Assembly (NCBI RefSeq): GCF_014656435.1
Contig: NZ_BNCK01000003.1
Coordinates: forward strand, 1 to 64,000
Direction: 5' to 3'
DNA from: Thalassotalea marina
GTDB taxonomy: Bacteria; Pseudomonadota; Gammaproteobacteria; Enterobacterales; Alteromonadaceae
Length of the DNA stretch: 64,000 nt
A program made the translations under genes and the position numbers. The notes under the pieces were generated by a model, which saw only the letters and a program-made list of their open reading frames with translations, ran no database searches and was not told the DNA's origin. Below, piece after piece: positions 8,991 to 19,829 of the stretch (position 1 is the first letter of the stretch; every line of letters starts with the position of its first letter).

Positions 8991-10177
8991 TGGCATCATT
9001 CGATACGGATGTTAATGCCGCATACGGGACCGCATTTGCGGTCCTAACTAAGCGTTTTCAAGATATCCAACAGGTTGAAGACGCTCTACAGCATGCCTGT
9101 ATTAAAGCGATGGAAAAACAGCAATTTGAAACTATCGCCAACGTTAAAGCTTGGTTAATTAAAGTCGCCACACATTACATTCTTGATGAACTCAAAAAGC
9201 ACAAACCCGATTATGTAGAACATCTTGATACCATTAGCCCTGTTGATACAGCCTATGAATATGACGATGCTACGCTAGGATTAATATTTACCTGCTGTCA
9301 CCCTAGCCTATCCCAAGATAATCAATTAGCGCTTTGTTTAAAATGGGTGATGGGCTTTGACAACGCAAGTATTGCTAGAGCGTTACTAATTAGTGATAAA
9401 ACATTAGAACAGCGCATTACTCGAACTAAGCGAAAGATTAAAGCAAATAATATAGAGTTTAGCTTACCAACTCAGTCACACTTAAATACCCGTATAGATG
9501 CGGTGATGAAAGTGCTGTATTTAATTTTTAACGAAGGATATTTTGGCAATTCTGGACAGGTGTTAGTTTCAAATACACTGTGCAAGCAAGCAATATATCT
9601 AATGAAGCTAATATGCCGCACATATCGAGATAACGCTGCTTCTCATGCGCTACTAGCCCTGATGTTATTTATTCAAGCGAGAACTCCTGCTAGAGCAACT
9701 GATAAAGTCACTTTGTTAGAGCATCAAGATCGTACTAAATGGGATAGAGCAATGATCAGCGAAGCTGACATGCTATTGCAAAAATCTCTCAAACAAGATC
9801 GACCTACCAGTTACCATATTCAGGCAGCGATTGCAGGACTTCACAGCTTAGCGACAACTTATGAAAATACAGATTGGCAACAAATTGTGCTACTTTACGA
9901 CAAGTTACTCACTTATGATTACTCGACAGCGATCATTGTTAATCAAGCAGTAGCCTTGATTCAAATTGACAGGTTAGAGCAAGCTCAAACAAAGCTTGAT
10001 AATGTAGCGCCACTACTTTTGCACTACCCTCCTTATTTTATTGCATATGCGCATCTACTTGAACACCAAGGGTGTTATGGTGAAGCCATTGATAAACTCA
10101 ATCAGGCAGTTTTATTAAGTAAAAGCGAAGCTGAAATAGCCTTTATCAAGGATAAAATTCAGTATCTTAAACATTAA
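8990..10177 (+). CDS. ECF42-type RNA polymerase sigma factor with TPR-like tail
   Basis: The product has 395 residues. The N-terminal about 165 are a sigma-70 ECF core: the region 2 helix (VEDALQHACIKAMEK...), the typical TCCHPSLS segment and region 4 (NASIARALLISDKTLEQRITRTK). The long C-terminal part (from about residue 175, beginning LYLIFNEGYFGNSG) is the DUF6596/TPR-like extension of ECF42 factors, which is thought to replace an anti-sigma factor in control. The expected role is to direct RNA polymerase to a small regulon including the coupled DGPF gene. No anti-sigma gene is nearby, consistent with the group. Confidence 0.85.
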   Translation: MASFDTDVNAAYGTAFAVLTKRFQDIQQVEDALQHACIKAMEKQQFETIANVKAWLIKVATHYILDELKKHKPDYVEHLDTISPVDTAYEYDDATLGLIFTCCHPSLSQDNQLALCLKWVMGFDNASIARALLISDKTLEQRITRTKRKIKANNIEFSLPTQSHLNTRIDAVMKVLYLIFNEGYFGNSGQVLVSNTLCKQAIYLMKLICRTYRDNAASHALLALMLFIQARTPARATDKVTLLEHQDRTKWDRAMISEADMLLQKSLKQDRPTSYHIQAAIAGLHSLATTYENTDWQQIVLLYDKLLTYDYSTAIIVNQAVALIQIDRLEQAQTKLDNVAPLLLHYPPYFIAYAHLLEHQGCYGEAIDKLNQAVLLSKSEAEIAFIKDKIQYLKH

Positions 10178-10225
10178 CACCAGTTGTTGTTTTCGATAAC
10201 TTTAATTACTTCTGCTGCCAAAGGT

Positions 10226-10252
10226 AAAAAGGCCGCTTGCGCGACCTTTTTC
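10226..10252 (-). terminator. Distal terminator of the tufA tail array
   Basis: AAAAAGG-CCGC...GCGACCTTTTT forms the same hairpin type as the tufA terminators. On the minus strand it follows a TAATCGATAAT remnant identical to the bases around the tufA stop. Being symmetrical, it could also stop the plus-strand sigma-factor transcript that ends at 10177. Confidence 0.7.
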
Positions 10253-10285
10253 TAGGATACATGGGTATTTAAATTATCGATTATT

Positions 10286-10358
10286 ATTCGGGCTATCCCT
10301 GCCCTCACCGCTTCGCGGCCGCACAAAGTACGTTCAAAATTATTCCAGATAATTTTGT
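10286..10358. repeat. REP-like multi-hairpin element, copy A
   Basis: This contains CCGC-TTC-GCGG (10310-10320) and AAAATTAT-loop-ATAATTTT (10336-10356), framed by GTTC and GTC. It aligns over most of its length with copy B at 29429-29495 (shared GGCT..TCC..TGCC, then CACC, the hairpin and AACGT-like stretches). It has split a tuf-tail unit: the unit's tail continues at 10359 and its stop-codon remnant plus terminator lie on the other side. Confidence 0.6.
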
Positions 10359-10422
10359 CGATGCTTTTCTTGAGGCAAGTGCTGATACAACACCTGCACC
10401 TACTTCTAATACGCCTAAACGT

Positions 10423-10449
10423 AAAAAAGGCCGCTTTCGCGACCTTTTT
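10423..10449 (-). terminator. Array terminator 4 (tufA side)
   Basis: AAAAAAGG-CCGC-TTTC-GCGACC-TTTTT hairpin with U-run on the minus strand; one of the repeated terminators in the tuf-tail array. Confidence 0.75.
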
Positions 10450-10547
10450 CTAAGATAGGTGCTTATCTAACTTATCGATTAGGCGATACTTTTCTTGAGG
10501 CAAGAGCTGATACAACACCTGCACCTACTTCTAATACGCCTAAACGT

Positions 10548-10574
10548 AAAAAAGGCCGCTTTCGCGACCTTTTT
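10548..10574 (-). terminator. Array terminator 3 (tufA side)
   Basis: Same hairpin and T-run as its neighbours, 125 bases from the previous one. Confidence 0.75.
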
Positions 10575-10673
10575 CCTAGGATAGATGTTTATCTAAATTA
10601 TCGATTACTCGATGCTTTTCTTGAGGCAAGAGCTGATACAACACCTGTTTCTACTTTTAATAAGTCCTAACGT

Positions 10674-10700
10674 AAAAAAGGCCGCTTACGCGACCTTTTT
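10674..10700 (-). terminator. Array terminator 2 (tufA side)
   Basis: Same hairpin with a TTAC loop variant, 126 bases from the previous one. Confidence 0.75.
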
Positions 10701-10798
10701 CTAAGATAGGTGCTTATCTAACTTATCGATTACTCGATGCTTTTCTTGAGGCAAGAGCTGATACAACACCTGCACCTACTTCTAATACGCCTAAACGT

Positions 10799-10825
10799 AA
10801 AAAAGGTCGCTTTCGCGACCTTTTT
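10799..10825 (-). terminator. Primary tufA terminator
   Basis: AAAAAAGGTCGC-TTTC-GCGACCTTTTT forms a fully paired stem (GGTCGC/GCGACC) about 30 bases after the tufA stop. It is the best-paired copy of the repeated terminator. Confidence 0.9.
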
Positions 10826-10855
10826 CCTAGGATAGATGTTTATCTAAATTATCGA

Positions 10856-12040
10856 TTACTCGATGATTTTTGATACAACACCAGCACCTACTGTACGACC
10901 ACCTTCACGGATAGCGAAACGTAAACCTTCGTCCATCGCGATTGGGTTGATTAGCTCTACAACAAACTTTAAGTTGTCGCCTGGCATTACCATTTCTACA
11001 CCTTCAGGAAGCTCTACAGCACCTGTGATGTCAGTTGTACGGAAGTAGAACTGTGGACGGTAGCCTTTGAAGAATGGCGTGTGACGACCACCTTCATCTT
11101 TTGTTAATACATAAACTTCTGATTCGAACTTAGTGTGTGGCTTGATTGAACCAGGCTTACATAGTACTTGACCACGTTGTACTTCATCACGCTTAGTACC
11201 ACGTAATAATACACCACAGTTCTCACCTGCACGACCTTCGTCTAGAAGCTTACGGAACATCTCTACACCAGTACATGTTGTAGTCGTTGTATCTTTGATA
11301 CCTACGATTTCTACATCATCACCTACTTTGATGATACCACGCTCTACACGACCTGTTACTACTGTACCACGACCTTGGATTGAGAATACGTCTTCAATTG
11401 GAAGAATGAAGTCACCATCAATCGCACGCTCTGGCTCTGGAATGTAAGTATCTAATTGCTCTGCAAGTTCTAATACTTTTGCTTCCCACTGAGCTTCGCC
11501 GTTTAACGCGCCTAAAGCTGAACCTTGGATAATTGGTAAGTCATCACCTGGGAAATCGTATTCAGAAAGAAGTTCACGTACTTCCATCTCTACTAATTCT
11601 AATAACTCTTCGTCATCTACCATGTCGCATTTGTTTAAGAATACGATGATGTAAGGTACACCTACCTGACGAGAAAGAAGGATGTGCTCACGTGTTTGTG
11701 GCATTGGGCCGTCTGTCGCCGCTACTACTAAGATAGCGCCGTCCATTTGGGCTGCACCTGTGATCATGTTTTTAACATAATCCGCGTGACCTGGACAGTC
11801 TACGTGCGCGTAGTGACGGTCTGCTGTGTCATACTCAATGTGAGAAGTATTGATCGTGATACCACGCTCACGCTCTTCTGGTGCATTATCGATTTGTGCG
11901 AAATCGCGTACTTCACCACCGTGAGTTTTAGTTAATACTGCTGAGATAGCAGCAGTTAGAGTTGTTTTACCGTGGTCAACGTGACCGATAGTACCAACGT
12001 TAACGTGCGGTTTCGAACGTTCAAATTTTTCTTTAGCCAT
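10856..12040 (-). CDS. tufA: Elongation factor Tu, copy 1
   Basis: The product has 394 residues. EF-Tu delivers aminoacyl-tRNA to the ribosome using GTP. G-motifs are GHVDHGKT (residues 19-26), DCPGH and NKCD; the protein is complete and ends VSKIIE. It starts with ATG. It is last in the rpsL-rpsG-fusA-tufA operon but also has its own strong promoter in the 214-bp gap after fusA. The protein is identical to the second copy at 29707-30891. By eye the two genes differ at only two synonymous positions (11531/30382 and 11885/30736), a sign of gene conversion. Downstream is a run of tandem terminators instead of the S10 operon often found after tufA. Confidence 0.98.
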   Translation of the reverse strand: MAKEKFERSKPHVNVGTIGHVDHGKTTLTAAISAVLTKTHGGEVRDFAQIDNAPEERERGITINTSHIEYDTADRHYAHVDCPGHADYVKNMITGAAQMDGAILVVAATDGPMPQTREHILLSRQVGVPYIIVFLNKCDMVDDEELLELVEMEVRELLSEYDFPGDDLPIIQGSALGALNGEAQWEAKVLELAEQLDTYIPEPERAIDGDFILPIEDVFSIQGRGTVVTGRVERGIIKVGDDVEIVGIKDTTTTTCTGVEMFRKLLDEGRAGENCGVLLRGTKRDEVQRGQVLCKPGSIKPHTKFESEVYVLTKDEGGRHTPFFKGYRPQFYFRTTDITGAVELPEGVEMVMPGDNLKFVVELINPIAMDEGLRFAIREGGRTVGAGVVSKIIE

Positions 12041-12129
12041 TTTAAAATTACCTTAAAAGAAAGTACTTAAATTTAAATTTAATTTTTTATCTCTCAGCGA
12101 GAGTAAAAGACACAAAGTTGAGGTGCTAG

Positions 12130-12158
12130 ATTGTAGGCAAGACACGCGGTCTTGTCAA
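12130..12158 (-). promoter_or_regulatory. Sigma-70 promoter of tufA
   Basis: On the minus strand TTGACA (12153-12158) and TACAAT (12130-12135) are separated by exactly 17 bases, 90 bases upstream of the tufA ATG. This is a near-perfect consensus and should give tufA extra transcription independent of fusA. Confidence 0.8.
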
Positions 12159-12212
12159 AAAATGTACACACTTTATGCCCTAACACAAACTCACTGGGAG
12201 CTTGTTGTATTG

Positions 12213-12238
12213 TGAGTCGCCAAAATTTCAGCGACTCA
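12213..12238 (-). other. Stem-loop between fusA and tufA
   Basis: TGAGTCGC (12213-12220) and GCGACTCA (12231-12238) form an 8-bp perfect stem starting 17 bases after the fusA stop. On the minus strand there is no T-run, so a processing or stabilising hairpin is likelier than a terminator. Confidence 0.5.
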
Positions 12239-12254
12239 AACCTTTTTAACTCGA

Positions 12255-14366
12255 TTAAACGATGCCTCCACGGCCTTCGATAATTGAGTTTGCAACGACT
12301 TTAGGTGCTTCAGCATATTGCTTAAACTCCATAGAGTATGAAGCTCTGCCCTGTGTTGCGCTACGTAAATCTGTCGCATAGCCGAACATTTCGGCTAACG
12401 GTACCATTGCGTTAACAATTTTTAAACCAGCAGGACCTTCATCCATACCGTCAATCATACCACGACGACGATTTAAATCGCCAACAACGTCACCCATATT
12501 TTCTTCTGGCGTAGTTACTTCAACTTTCATCATTGGCTCAAGTAATACAGGAGAAGCTTCTAATGCACCTTTTTTAAAGCCCATTGAAGCGGCTACTTTA
12601 AACGCCATTTCATTAGAGTCAACATCATGATATGAACCATCATACAATGTTACTTTTACATCAAGCATAGGGAAACCAGCTAAAACACCAGAATCCATTT
12701 GCTCCCTACAACCCTTTTCAATTGCAGGAATATATTCTTTGGGTACCACACCGCCAACAATTTCGTTAACGAACTCGAAACCAGCGCCTTCTTCAAGTGG
12801 CTCCATTTTAAGCCATACATGACCGAATTGGCCTCGACCACCAGATTGACGAACAAATTTACCTTCAACCTCAACCGTTGAACGAATAGTTTCACGATAA
12901 GAAACTTGTGGTTTACCAACGTTACAATCAACGCTAAATTCGCGCTTCATACGGTCAACAATGATATCTAAGTGAAGTTCACCCATACCCGAAATAATGG
13001 TCTGACCAGTTTCATCGTCAGTTTCTACTCGGAAAGACGGGTCTTCTGCCGCAAGTTTAGATAAAGCTACGCCCATTTTCTCTTGGTCAGCTTTGGTTTT
13101 TGGTTCCACAGCAACAGAAATAACTGGCTCAGGAAACTCCATGCGTTCCAGCGTAATAACTTTAGAAGGATCACATAATGTGTCACCAGTTGTTACATCT
13201 TTTAAACCAATCGCGGCAGCAATATCACCAGCACGAACTTCTTTAATTTCTTGGCGATCATTAGCGTGCATTTGCACGATACGTCCAAAGCGCTCTTTTT
13301 TACCTTTGACCGGGTTATAAACACTGTCACCCGTTTGAACGACACCTGAATATACACGGAAGAAGGTAAGTGTACCCACATAAGGGTCTGTTGCAATCTT
13401 AAACGCTAATGCGGCAAATGGCGCTTTATCATCAGCTTCACGTGTACCTTCAGATTCTTCTTTATCGTCGTTAATACCTTTAATTGCAGTAACTTCTGTC
13501 GGAGAAGGTAAGTATTCAACAACTGAATCAAGTACAGCTTGAACACCTTTGTTCTTAAAAGCACTACCACAGGCTGTTAATACAATTTCATTAGCCAATG
13601 TACGTTTACGAAGGGCCGCTTTAATTTCCGCCTCAGTTAAGTCACCTTCTTCAAGGTACTTTTCCATTAACTCTTCGTCAGCTTCAGCCGCTTCTGAGAC
13701 AAGGTTCTCACGCCACTCATCAGCTAAATCTTGTAGGTCGGCTGGAATATCTTCATAAGTGAAGGTCATACCTTGATCAGCTTCGTTCCAGTTGATGACC
13801 TTCATTTTGATCAGGTCGATAACACCAGAAAATTCTTCTTCAGCGCCAACAGCCAATTGGATAGGTACCGCATTAGCACCTAAGCGATCTTTCATCTGTT
13901 TGACAACATTAAGGAAATTCGCACCCGCTCGGTCCATTTTATTAACAAAGACCATGCGAGGAACAGCGTACTTTTCCATTTGACGCCAAACAGTTTCAGT
14001 TTGAGGTTGTACACCAGAAGAGCCACACAATACTAGTACAGCACCATCAAGTACACGCAGTGAGCGCTCTACTTCGATAGTAAAATCAACGTGTCCAGGA
14101 GTATCGATGATATTAATGCGGTGTTCTTCAAATTGCGCATCCATACCACGCCAAAAACAAGTTGTTGCAGCCGAGGTAATAGTGATACCACGCTCTTGCT
14201 CTTGTTCCATCCAATCCATGGTTGCGGCACCATCGTGCACTTCACCGATTTTATGTGATAGGCCCGTGTAAAATAATACACGTTCTGTTGTTGTCGTTTT
14301 ACCGGCGTCTACGTGAGCACAAATACCAATGTTACGGTAACGCTCTATAGGGGTTGTACGAGCCAC
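12255..14366 (-). CDS. fusA: Elongation factor G
   Basis: The product is a 703-residue translocation GTPase, the normal bacterial length. P-loop AHVDAGKT is at residues 17-24, followed by [11 protein letters not shown] (switch I/G2), DTPGHVDF (G3) and NKMD (G4). Domains II-V continue without gaps to the EGRGGIV end. It acts on the ribosome to move tRNAs and mRNA after peptide transfer. It is third in the str operon, between rpsG (160-bp gap containing a long stem-loop) and tufA. Confidence 0.98.
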   Translation of the reverse strand: MARTTPIERYRNIGICAHVDAGKTTTTERVLFYTGLSHKIGEVHDGAATMDWMEQEQERGITITSAATTCFWRGMDAQFEEHRINIIDTPGHVDFTIEVERSLRVLDGAVLVLCGSSGVQPQTETVWRQMEKYAVPRMVFVNKMDRAGANFLNVVKQMKDRLGANAVPIQLAVGAEEEFSGVIDLIKMKVINWNEADQGMTFTYEDIPADLQDLADEWRENLVSEAAEADEELMEKYLEEGDLTEAEIKAALRKRTLANEIVLTACGSAFKNKGVQAVLDSVVEYLPSPTEVTAIKGINDDKEESEGTREADDKAPFAALAFKIATDPYVGTLTFFRVYSGVVQTGDSVYNPVKGKKERFGRIVQMHANDRQEIKEVRAGDIAAAIGLKDVTTGDTLCDPSKVITLERMEFPEPVISVAVEPKTKADQEKMGVALSKLAAEDPSFRVETDDETGQTIISGMGELHLDIIVDRMKREFSVDCNVGKPQVSYRETIRSTVEVEGKFVRQSGGRGQFGHVWLKMEPLEEGAGFEFVNEIVGGVVPKEYIPAIEKGCREQMDSGVLAGFPMLDVKVTLYDGSYHDVDSNEMAFKVAASMGFKKGALEASPVLLEPMMKVEVTTPEENMGDVVGDLNRRRGMIDGMDEGPAGLKIVNAMVPLAEMFGYATDLRSATQGRASYSMEFKQYAEAPKVVANSIIEGRGGIV

Positions 14367-14467
14367 TTATTATTCCTCAAATCTTTAAAGATATAGTCAA
14401 ATAATCTCAAGCTTAGCGTAGGAAATGCCCATAATAAGACTATTTGACTAGTTCCTAGTGTAGAAAA

Positions 14468-14503
14468 GCGTAGTTACCGTTTTATGAACTTCGGTAACTA
14501 CGC
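14468..14503 (-). other. 12-bp perfect stem-loop between rpsG and fusA
   Basis: GCGTAGTTACCG (14468-14479) and CGGTAACTACGC (14492-14503) pair perfectly around a 12-base loop, just after rpsG on the minus strand. There is no T-run. It could be an RNase-processing or attenuation element that sets the S7:EF-G ratio. Confidence 0.6.
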
Positions 14504-14526
14504 TATCCATTAGTTTACTATCGTGA

Positions 14527-15015
<489 letters not shown>

Positions 15016-15084
15016 TTAGCTTCAGGATATACCCAAAACAATTAATAAATAAAAGTTAGTTTGGCCTTACTTGACGGAGAACCG

Positions 15085-15336
15085 TTAAGATTTAGGGCGC
15101 TTAGCACCGTACTTAGAACGGCCTTGTCTACGATCGTTAACACCTGAACAGTCAAGTGCGCCACGAACAGTGTGATAACGTACACCAGGTAAGTCTTTAA
15201 CACGACCACCACGGATCAAGATAACGCTATGCTCTTGTAAACCACGACGTTGCGGACATGCATCTAACGCTGGAACGTTAGACTTCGCAACTTTTCTGAC
15301 ACGCGGTTTGCGTACCAATTGGTTAATAGTTGCCAT
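15085..15336 (-). CDS. rpsL: 30S ribosomal protein S12 with an internal 41-codon deletion
   Basis: The open frame encodes only 83 residues; S12 is normally 124. Residues 1-32 ([10 protein letters not shown]...CPQRRG) match the family N-terminus, and the sequence then jumps to [19 protein letters not shown], family residue 74 onward, through a normal C-terminus. Exactly 41 codons, family residues 33-73, are missing at the junction between 15240 and 15241, with the frame kept. The lost part includes the KKPNSALRK loop (with Lys43, where streptomycin resistance arises) and GGEGHN; Lys88 and Pro91 equivalents remain. S12 is essential for decoding, so this is a real but probably non-functional allele, a second copy exists elsewhere, or the assembly is wrong. 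Confidence 0.9.
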   Translation of the reverse strand: MATINQLVRKPRVRKVAKSNVPALDACPQRRGLQEHSVILIRGGRVKDLPGVRYHTVRGALDCSGVNDRRQGRSKYGAKRPKS

Positions 15337-15455
15337 TATAGCTCCTGATTAATTAAAACTTGTGCTCAGCAAATCATGCTTTGCACTCTCTTAAACGTGA
15401 AAAATCAAACCTTTTAAACTGACGTTATAGCTAACACAGAATAAAAGGTCGCAGA

Positions 15456-15484
15456 ATTCTAATGGTCAAGCTATGAACTGTCAA
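15456..15484 (-). promoter_or_regulatory. Sigma-70 promoter of the str operon
   Basis: On the minus strand TTGACA (15479-15484), a 17-base spacer and TAGAAT (15456-15461) lie 120 bases upstream of rpsL, after the rpoC terminator. The strong match shows rpsL-rpsG-fusA has its own transcription start. Confidence 0.8.
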
Positions 15485-15551
15485 GAAAAACAGCAAAAGG
15501 ATCCTTATCAGTTTATTTATGATCATTAGTAAATATTTGGAGGGGTAAAAA

Positions 15552-15583
15552 TAAAAAAGCCGTAGCATGATGACTACGGCTTT
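15552..15583 (-). terminator. Terminator of rpoBC
   Basis: On the minus strand AAAGCCGTAG and CTACGGCTTTTTT flank a short loop, 26 bases past the rpoC stop. It separates rpoBC from the str operon. Confidence 0.9.
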
Positions 15584-15608
15584 ATTTTAAAGATTTCTAC
15601 AAGAAGTC

Positions 15609-18600
15609 TTATTCGTCTGCGCTACCAGCTTCTAAATCAGCATTTAACGCATCAGTCAAGGCTTGTGCAGCTTCATCAGCTGAAACAGTTACTTCTGGCT
15701 CAACCTCTGCAGCACGCTTACGTGCACGATCTTGGTGGTACGCATAACCTGTACCAGCTGGGATCAAGCGACCAACAATAACGTTTTCTTTCAAACCACG
15801 AAGTGAATCTTTCTTACCACTTACTGCCGCTTCAGTTAGAACACGTGTTGTTTCTTGGAACGACGCAGCTGAGATAAACGATTCAGTTGCAAGTGATGCT
15901 TTAGTGATACCCATCATTTGAATTTCGAATTCAGCTGGCTGTTTGCCTGCTGCTTCTAATTCACGGTTTGCGATGCGTACACGTGCTACTTCAACTTGCT
16001 CACCTTTCAAGAATTCAGAGTCACCAGCATCCATGATTTCACACTTACGGATCATCTGACGAACGATAACTTCAATGTGCTTATCGTTGATCTTAACACC
16101 TTGTAGGCGGTAAACGTCTTGTACTTCGTTTACGATGTAATTAGCAACAGGTGCTACACCACGTAATCGTAAGATGTCATGTGGAGACTCTGGACCGTCG
16201 GCAATAACTTCACCTTTTTGTACAGATTCACCTTCGAACACGTTAAGTTGACGCCATTTAGGAATCATCTCTTCGTATACTTCACCACTTTGTTGTGTGA
16301 TTAGTAGACGACGCTTACCTTTTGTTTCTTTACCGAAACCGATAATACCCGTTTTCTCTGCAAGAATAGCAGGCTCTTTAGGCTTACGAGCTTCAAATAA
16401 GTCAGCAACACGTGGAAGACCACCGGTAATATCACGAGTTTTCGAAGACTCTTGTGGAATACGTGCTAACGCGTCACCGATGCTTACTTCCGCACCATCT
16501 TCTAGGTTAACAATCGCGTTACCTGGTAAGAAGTATTGTGCTGGGATATCAGTACCCGCAATCATCACATCGTTGCCTGCAGCGTCAATTAGTTTAACCA
16601 TAGGGCGCATTTCTTTACCCGCAGAGCTACGTTGACCCGCGTCAGTGATTACGATGCTAGAAAGACCTGTTAACTCATCCGTTTGACGAGTCATTGTTAA
16701 ACCTTCTACTAGGTCTACAAACTTGATCTTACCTTGTACTTCCGTAATGATTGGATGCGTATGAGGATCCCAGTTTGCAACGGTATCACCCGCTTCAATC
16801 GACTCACCATCAGCTTTGCTAAGTACAGTACCGTAAGGAACTTTATAACGCTCTTTCTCACGACCCAGTTCGTCAATTACTGTAAGCTCAGTTGAACGAG
16901 AGGTAATAACTACTTTGCCATCAGAGTTCGTTACGAACTTAGCATTTTGTAATTTCAATGTACCTTTGTTCTTAACTTGTACACTGTTTTCAGCAGACGC
17001 TCGAGATGCCGCACCACCGATATGGAACGTACGCATCGTTAACTGTGTACCCGGCTCACCAATTGATTGAGCAGCTACAACACCAATTGCTTCACCTTGG
17101 TTGATCAGGTGACCACGTGCTAAGTCACGACCGTAACATAATGCACAGATACCGTAATCAGTAGAACAAGTGATGATTGAACGTACTTTAACTTGGTCTA
17201 CAGAATGCTCTTCTAACGTGTCACATAATTGCTCATCAATTAATGTGTTACGAGGAAGTAATACTTCTTCTGTACCAGGGATCATTACGTCTTCAGCTAC
17301 TACACGACCTAAAACACGCTCACGTAACGGCTCAACAACATCGCCACCTTCGATTAGTGGTGTCATTAATAGACCGTCTTCAGTGCCACAGTCTTTTTCA
17401 GTAACAACCAAATCTTGTGCAACGTCTACAAGACGACGTGTTAAGTAACCCGAGTTAGCTGTCTTAAGTGCCGTATCGGCAAGACCCTTACGAGCACCGT
17501 GAGTAGAGATAAAGTACTGAAGTACGTTTAGACCTTCACGGAAGTTCGCCGTAATTGGTGTTTCAATGATTGAGCCATCTGGCTTAGCCATTAGACCACG
17601 CATACCCGCTAACTGACGGATCTGAGCGGCACTACCACGAGCCCCCGAGTCAGCCATCATGTAGATTGAGTTGAATGAGTCTTGCTCTTCCATCTCACCA
17701 TCACGGTTTAATACTTGATCTTTCGATAAGTTATCCATCATCGCTTTAGAAACTTTTTCGTTAGCTGATGACCAAATATCGATAACTTTGTTGTATTTTT
17801 CACCTGCAGTTACAAGACCTTGCTCAAACTGAGCTTGAATTTCTTCTACTTCTTCTTCCGCAGATTCGATGATAGTGTACTTCTCATCAGGAATTACCAT
17901 GTCATCGATACCAACTGACGCACCAGCTACCATCGCGTAATGGAAACCTGTGTACATAATGTGGTCAGCAAAGATAACTGTGTCTTTAAGACCCAAGTTA
18001 CGGTATGCATGGTTAATTAAGCGAGAAATTGGCTTTTTACCCAACGGCTGATCAATTAAGTCGTAAGGTAAACCTTTTGGACAAACTTGCCATAAGATTG
18101 CACGGCCAACCGTTGTATCACGCAATGACGTATTTGCAATTAGCTCACCGTCACTGTTTGCAACATATTCAGTGATACGAATTTTAACGCGAGCATGAAG
18201 GTCAGCAACACCTGTGCGGTATGCTTTTTCAGCTTCTTTCGTATCAGTGAACACCATACCTTCACCCAACGCATTTACGCGGAAACGTGTTAGGTAATAA
18301 AGACCTAATACAACGTCTTGTGAAGGAACGATAATTGGATCACCGTTTGCAGGAGATAACACGTTGTTCGTCGACATCATCAACGCACGCGCTTCTAATT
18401 GCGCTTCAAGCGTTAATGGTACGTGAACAGCCATTTGGTCACCATCGAAGTCAGCGTTATATGCCGCACACACTAATGGGTGTAGGTGAATCGCTTTACC
18501 TTCGATTAATACTGGTTCAAATGCTTGAATACCTAATCTGTGAAGTGTTGGTGCACGGTTAAGTAATACTGGATGTTCACGAATTACTTCGTCTAATACA

Positions 18601-19829
18601 TCCCATACTTCTGCGCCTTCACGCTCAACTAATTTCTTAGCTGCTTTAATAGTAGTTGCTAAGCCACGTGCTTCTAACTTGCCATAGATAAATGGTTTGA
18701 ATAATTCAAGTGCCATTTTCTTAGGAAGACCACATTGGTGAAGACGAAGCGTTGGACCAACGGTAATTACAGAACGGCCAGAATAGTCAACACGCTTACC
18801 TAGAAGGTTTTGACGGAAACGACCTTGCTTACCTTTGATCATATCAGCAAGTGATTTTAATGGACGCTTGTTAGAGCCAGTGATTGCACGACCACGACGA
18901 CCATTATCTAATAACGCATCAACAGACTCTTGTAACATACGCTTTTCGTTACGTACGATAATGTCTGGTGCTACTAGGTCTAAAAGACGCTTCAAACGGT
19001 TGTTACGGTTGATAACACGACGGTAAAGGTCATTCAAATCAGACGTAGCAAAACGGCCACCGTCTAGTGGAACTAGTGGACGTAAATCTGGCGGAAGAAT
19101 AGGAAGAACAGACATGATCATCCATTCTGGTTTGTTACCAGATTGAGCGAATGCTTCCATTAACTTCAAGCGCTTAGTGATTTTCTTACGCTTAGTTTCT
19201 GAACCGATTTCAGGTAACTCTTCACGCATTTGTGAAATTTCACCTTCTAAATCGATTTGTTGAAGAAGTGCTAATACCGCTTCTGCACCCATTAATGCGT
19301 CGAACTCGTCACCGTGTTCTTCTAATGCATCTAAGTACTCTTCTTCAGTTAAGATTTGGCTCTTTTCAAGAGACGTCATACCTGGCTCTGTCACCACGTA
19401 TGATTCAAAATAAAGTACACGTTCAATATCACGTAGCGTCATGTCTAATAAAAGACCGATACGTGATGGAAGTGATTTTAAGAACCAGATGTGAGCAACT
19501 GGGCTTGCTAGTTCAATATGACCCATACGGTCACGACGAACTTTAGTTAATGTAACTTCTACACCACACTTTTCACAAATAACACCACGGTGCTTCAAAC
19601 GCTTGTATTTACCACAAAGACATTCGTAGTCTTTTACCGGGCCGAAAATACGCGCACAGAATAAACCGTCACGCTCTGGTTTAAACGTACGGTAGTTAAT
19701 CGTTTCTGGCTTTTTAACTTCACCAAATGACCAAGAGCGGATCATGTCTGGTGATGCTAATCCGATGCGAATACCATCGAATTCGTCTGTTTGATTTTGT
19801 TGCTTAAGAAACTTAAGTAAATCTTTCAC
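15609..19829 (-). CDS. rpoC: RNA polymerase beta' subunit
   Basis: The product has 1406 residues, within one of the usual enterobacterial length. An N-terminal zinc ribbon ([20 protein letters not shown]) is at about residues 70-88. The active-site NADFDGD, whose three aspartates hold catalytic Mg2+, lies near residue 460, and a second zinc site (C...[11 protein letters not shown]) lies downstream. It forms the catalytic cleft with RpoB. It lies 103 bp after rpoB and ends at a strong terminator. I see no truncation or unusual insertion. Confidence 0.99.
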   Translation of the reverse strand: MKDLLKFLKQQNQTDEFDGIRIGLASPDMIRSWSFGEVKKPETINYRTFKPERDGLFCARIFGPVKDYECLCGKYKRLKHRGVICEKCGVEVTLTKVRRDRMGHIELASPVAHIWFLKSLPSRIGLLLDMTLRDIERVLYFESYVVTEPGMTSLEKSQILTEEEYLDALEEHGDEFDALMGAEAVLALLQQIDLEGEISQMREELPEIGSETKRKKITKRLKLMEAFAQSGNKPEWMIMSVLPILPPDLRPLVPLDGGRFATSDLNDLYRRVINRNNRLKRLLDLVAPDIIVRNEKRMLQESVDALLDNGRRGRAITGSNKRPLKSLADMIKGKQGRFRQNLLGKRVDYSGRSVITVGPTLRLHQCGLPKKMALELFKPFIYGKLEARGLATTIKAAKKLVEREGAEVWDVLDEVIREHPVLLNRAPTLHRLGIQAFEPVLIEGKAIHLHPLVCAAYNADFDGDQMAVHVPLTLEAQLEARALMMSTNNVLSPANGDPIIVPSQDVVLGLYYLTRFRVNALGEGMVFTDTKEAEKAYRTGVADLHARVKIRITEYVANSDGELIANTSLRDTTVGRAILWQVCPKGLPYDLIDQPLGKKPISRLINHAYRNLGLKDTVIFADHIMYTGFHYAMVAGASVGIDDMVIPDEKYTIIESAEEEVEEIQAQFEQGLVTAGEKYNKVIDIWSSANEKVSKAMMDNLSKDQVLNRDGEMEEQDSFNSIYMMADSGARGSAAQIRQLAGMRGLMAKPDGSIIETPITANFREGLNVLQYFISTHGARKGLADTALKTANSGYLTRRLVDVAQDLVVTEKDCGTEDGLLMTPLIEGGDVVEPLRERVLGRVVAEDVMIPGTEEVLLPRNTLIDEQLCDTLEEHSVDQVKVRSIITCSTDYGICALCYGRDLARGHLINQGEAIGVVAAQSIGEPGTQLTMRTFHIGGAASRASAENSVQVKNKGTLKLQNAKFVTNSDGKVVITSRSTELTVIDELGREKERYKVPYGTVLSKADGESIEAGDTVANWDPHTHPIITEVQGKIKFVDLVEGLTMTRQTDELTGLSSIVITDAGQRSSAGKEMRPMVKLIDAAGNDVMIAGTDIPAQYFLPGNAIVNLEDGAEVSIGDALARIPQESSKTRDITGGLPRVADLFEARKPKEPAILAEKTGIIGFGKETKGKRRLLITQQSGEVYEEMIPKWRQLNVFEGESVQKGEVIADGPESPHDILRLRGVAPVANYIVNEVQDVYRLQGVKINDKHIEVIVRQMIRKCEIMDAGDSEFLKGEQVEVARVRIANRELEAAGKQPAEFEIQMMGITKASLATESFISAASFQETTRVLTEAAVSGKKDSLRGLKENVIVGRLIPAGTGYAYHQDRARKRAAEVEPEVTVSADEAAQALTDALNADLEAGSADE

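Larger units (their letters stand above)
10359..10855 (-). repeat. Tandem array of four tuf-3'-end/terminator units
   Basis: Four units begin (plus-strand order) at 10359, 10484, 10610 and 10735, and the real tufA end aligns at 10861, giving spacings of 125, 126, 125 and 126 bases. Read on the minus strand, each unit carries GTAGGTGCAGGTGTTGTATC, nearly the tuf codons for VGAGVVS. An indel follows, then ATCGAGTAATCGATAA, which matches the tuf IE-stop region. Next come a TAGATA/TATCTA mini-hairpin and a full intrinsic terminator. The indel breaks the tuf frame, so the units are non-coding. The array follows tufA directly. Confidence 0.9.

Noticed and set aside
10359..10855. Possible CRISPR array
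   Set aside because: The period is 125 bases, nearly the whole unit is repeated, there are no unique spacers, and the units match the tuf 3' end and terminator.
10359..10855. Small peptides encoded by the tuf-tail units
   Set aside because: The VGAGVVS-like frame has no start codon or ribosome-binding site within the unit, and the indel shifts it out of the tuf stop.
15337..15608. An intein, intron or split second half of rpsL upstream or downstream
   Set aside because: I found no sequence resembling the missing KKPNSALRK...GGEGHN segment anywhere in the flanking spacers or the translated frames of this window.
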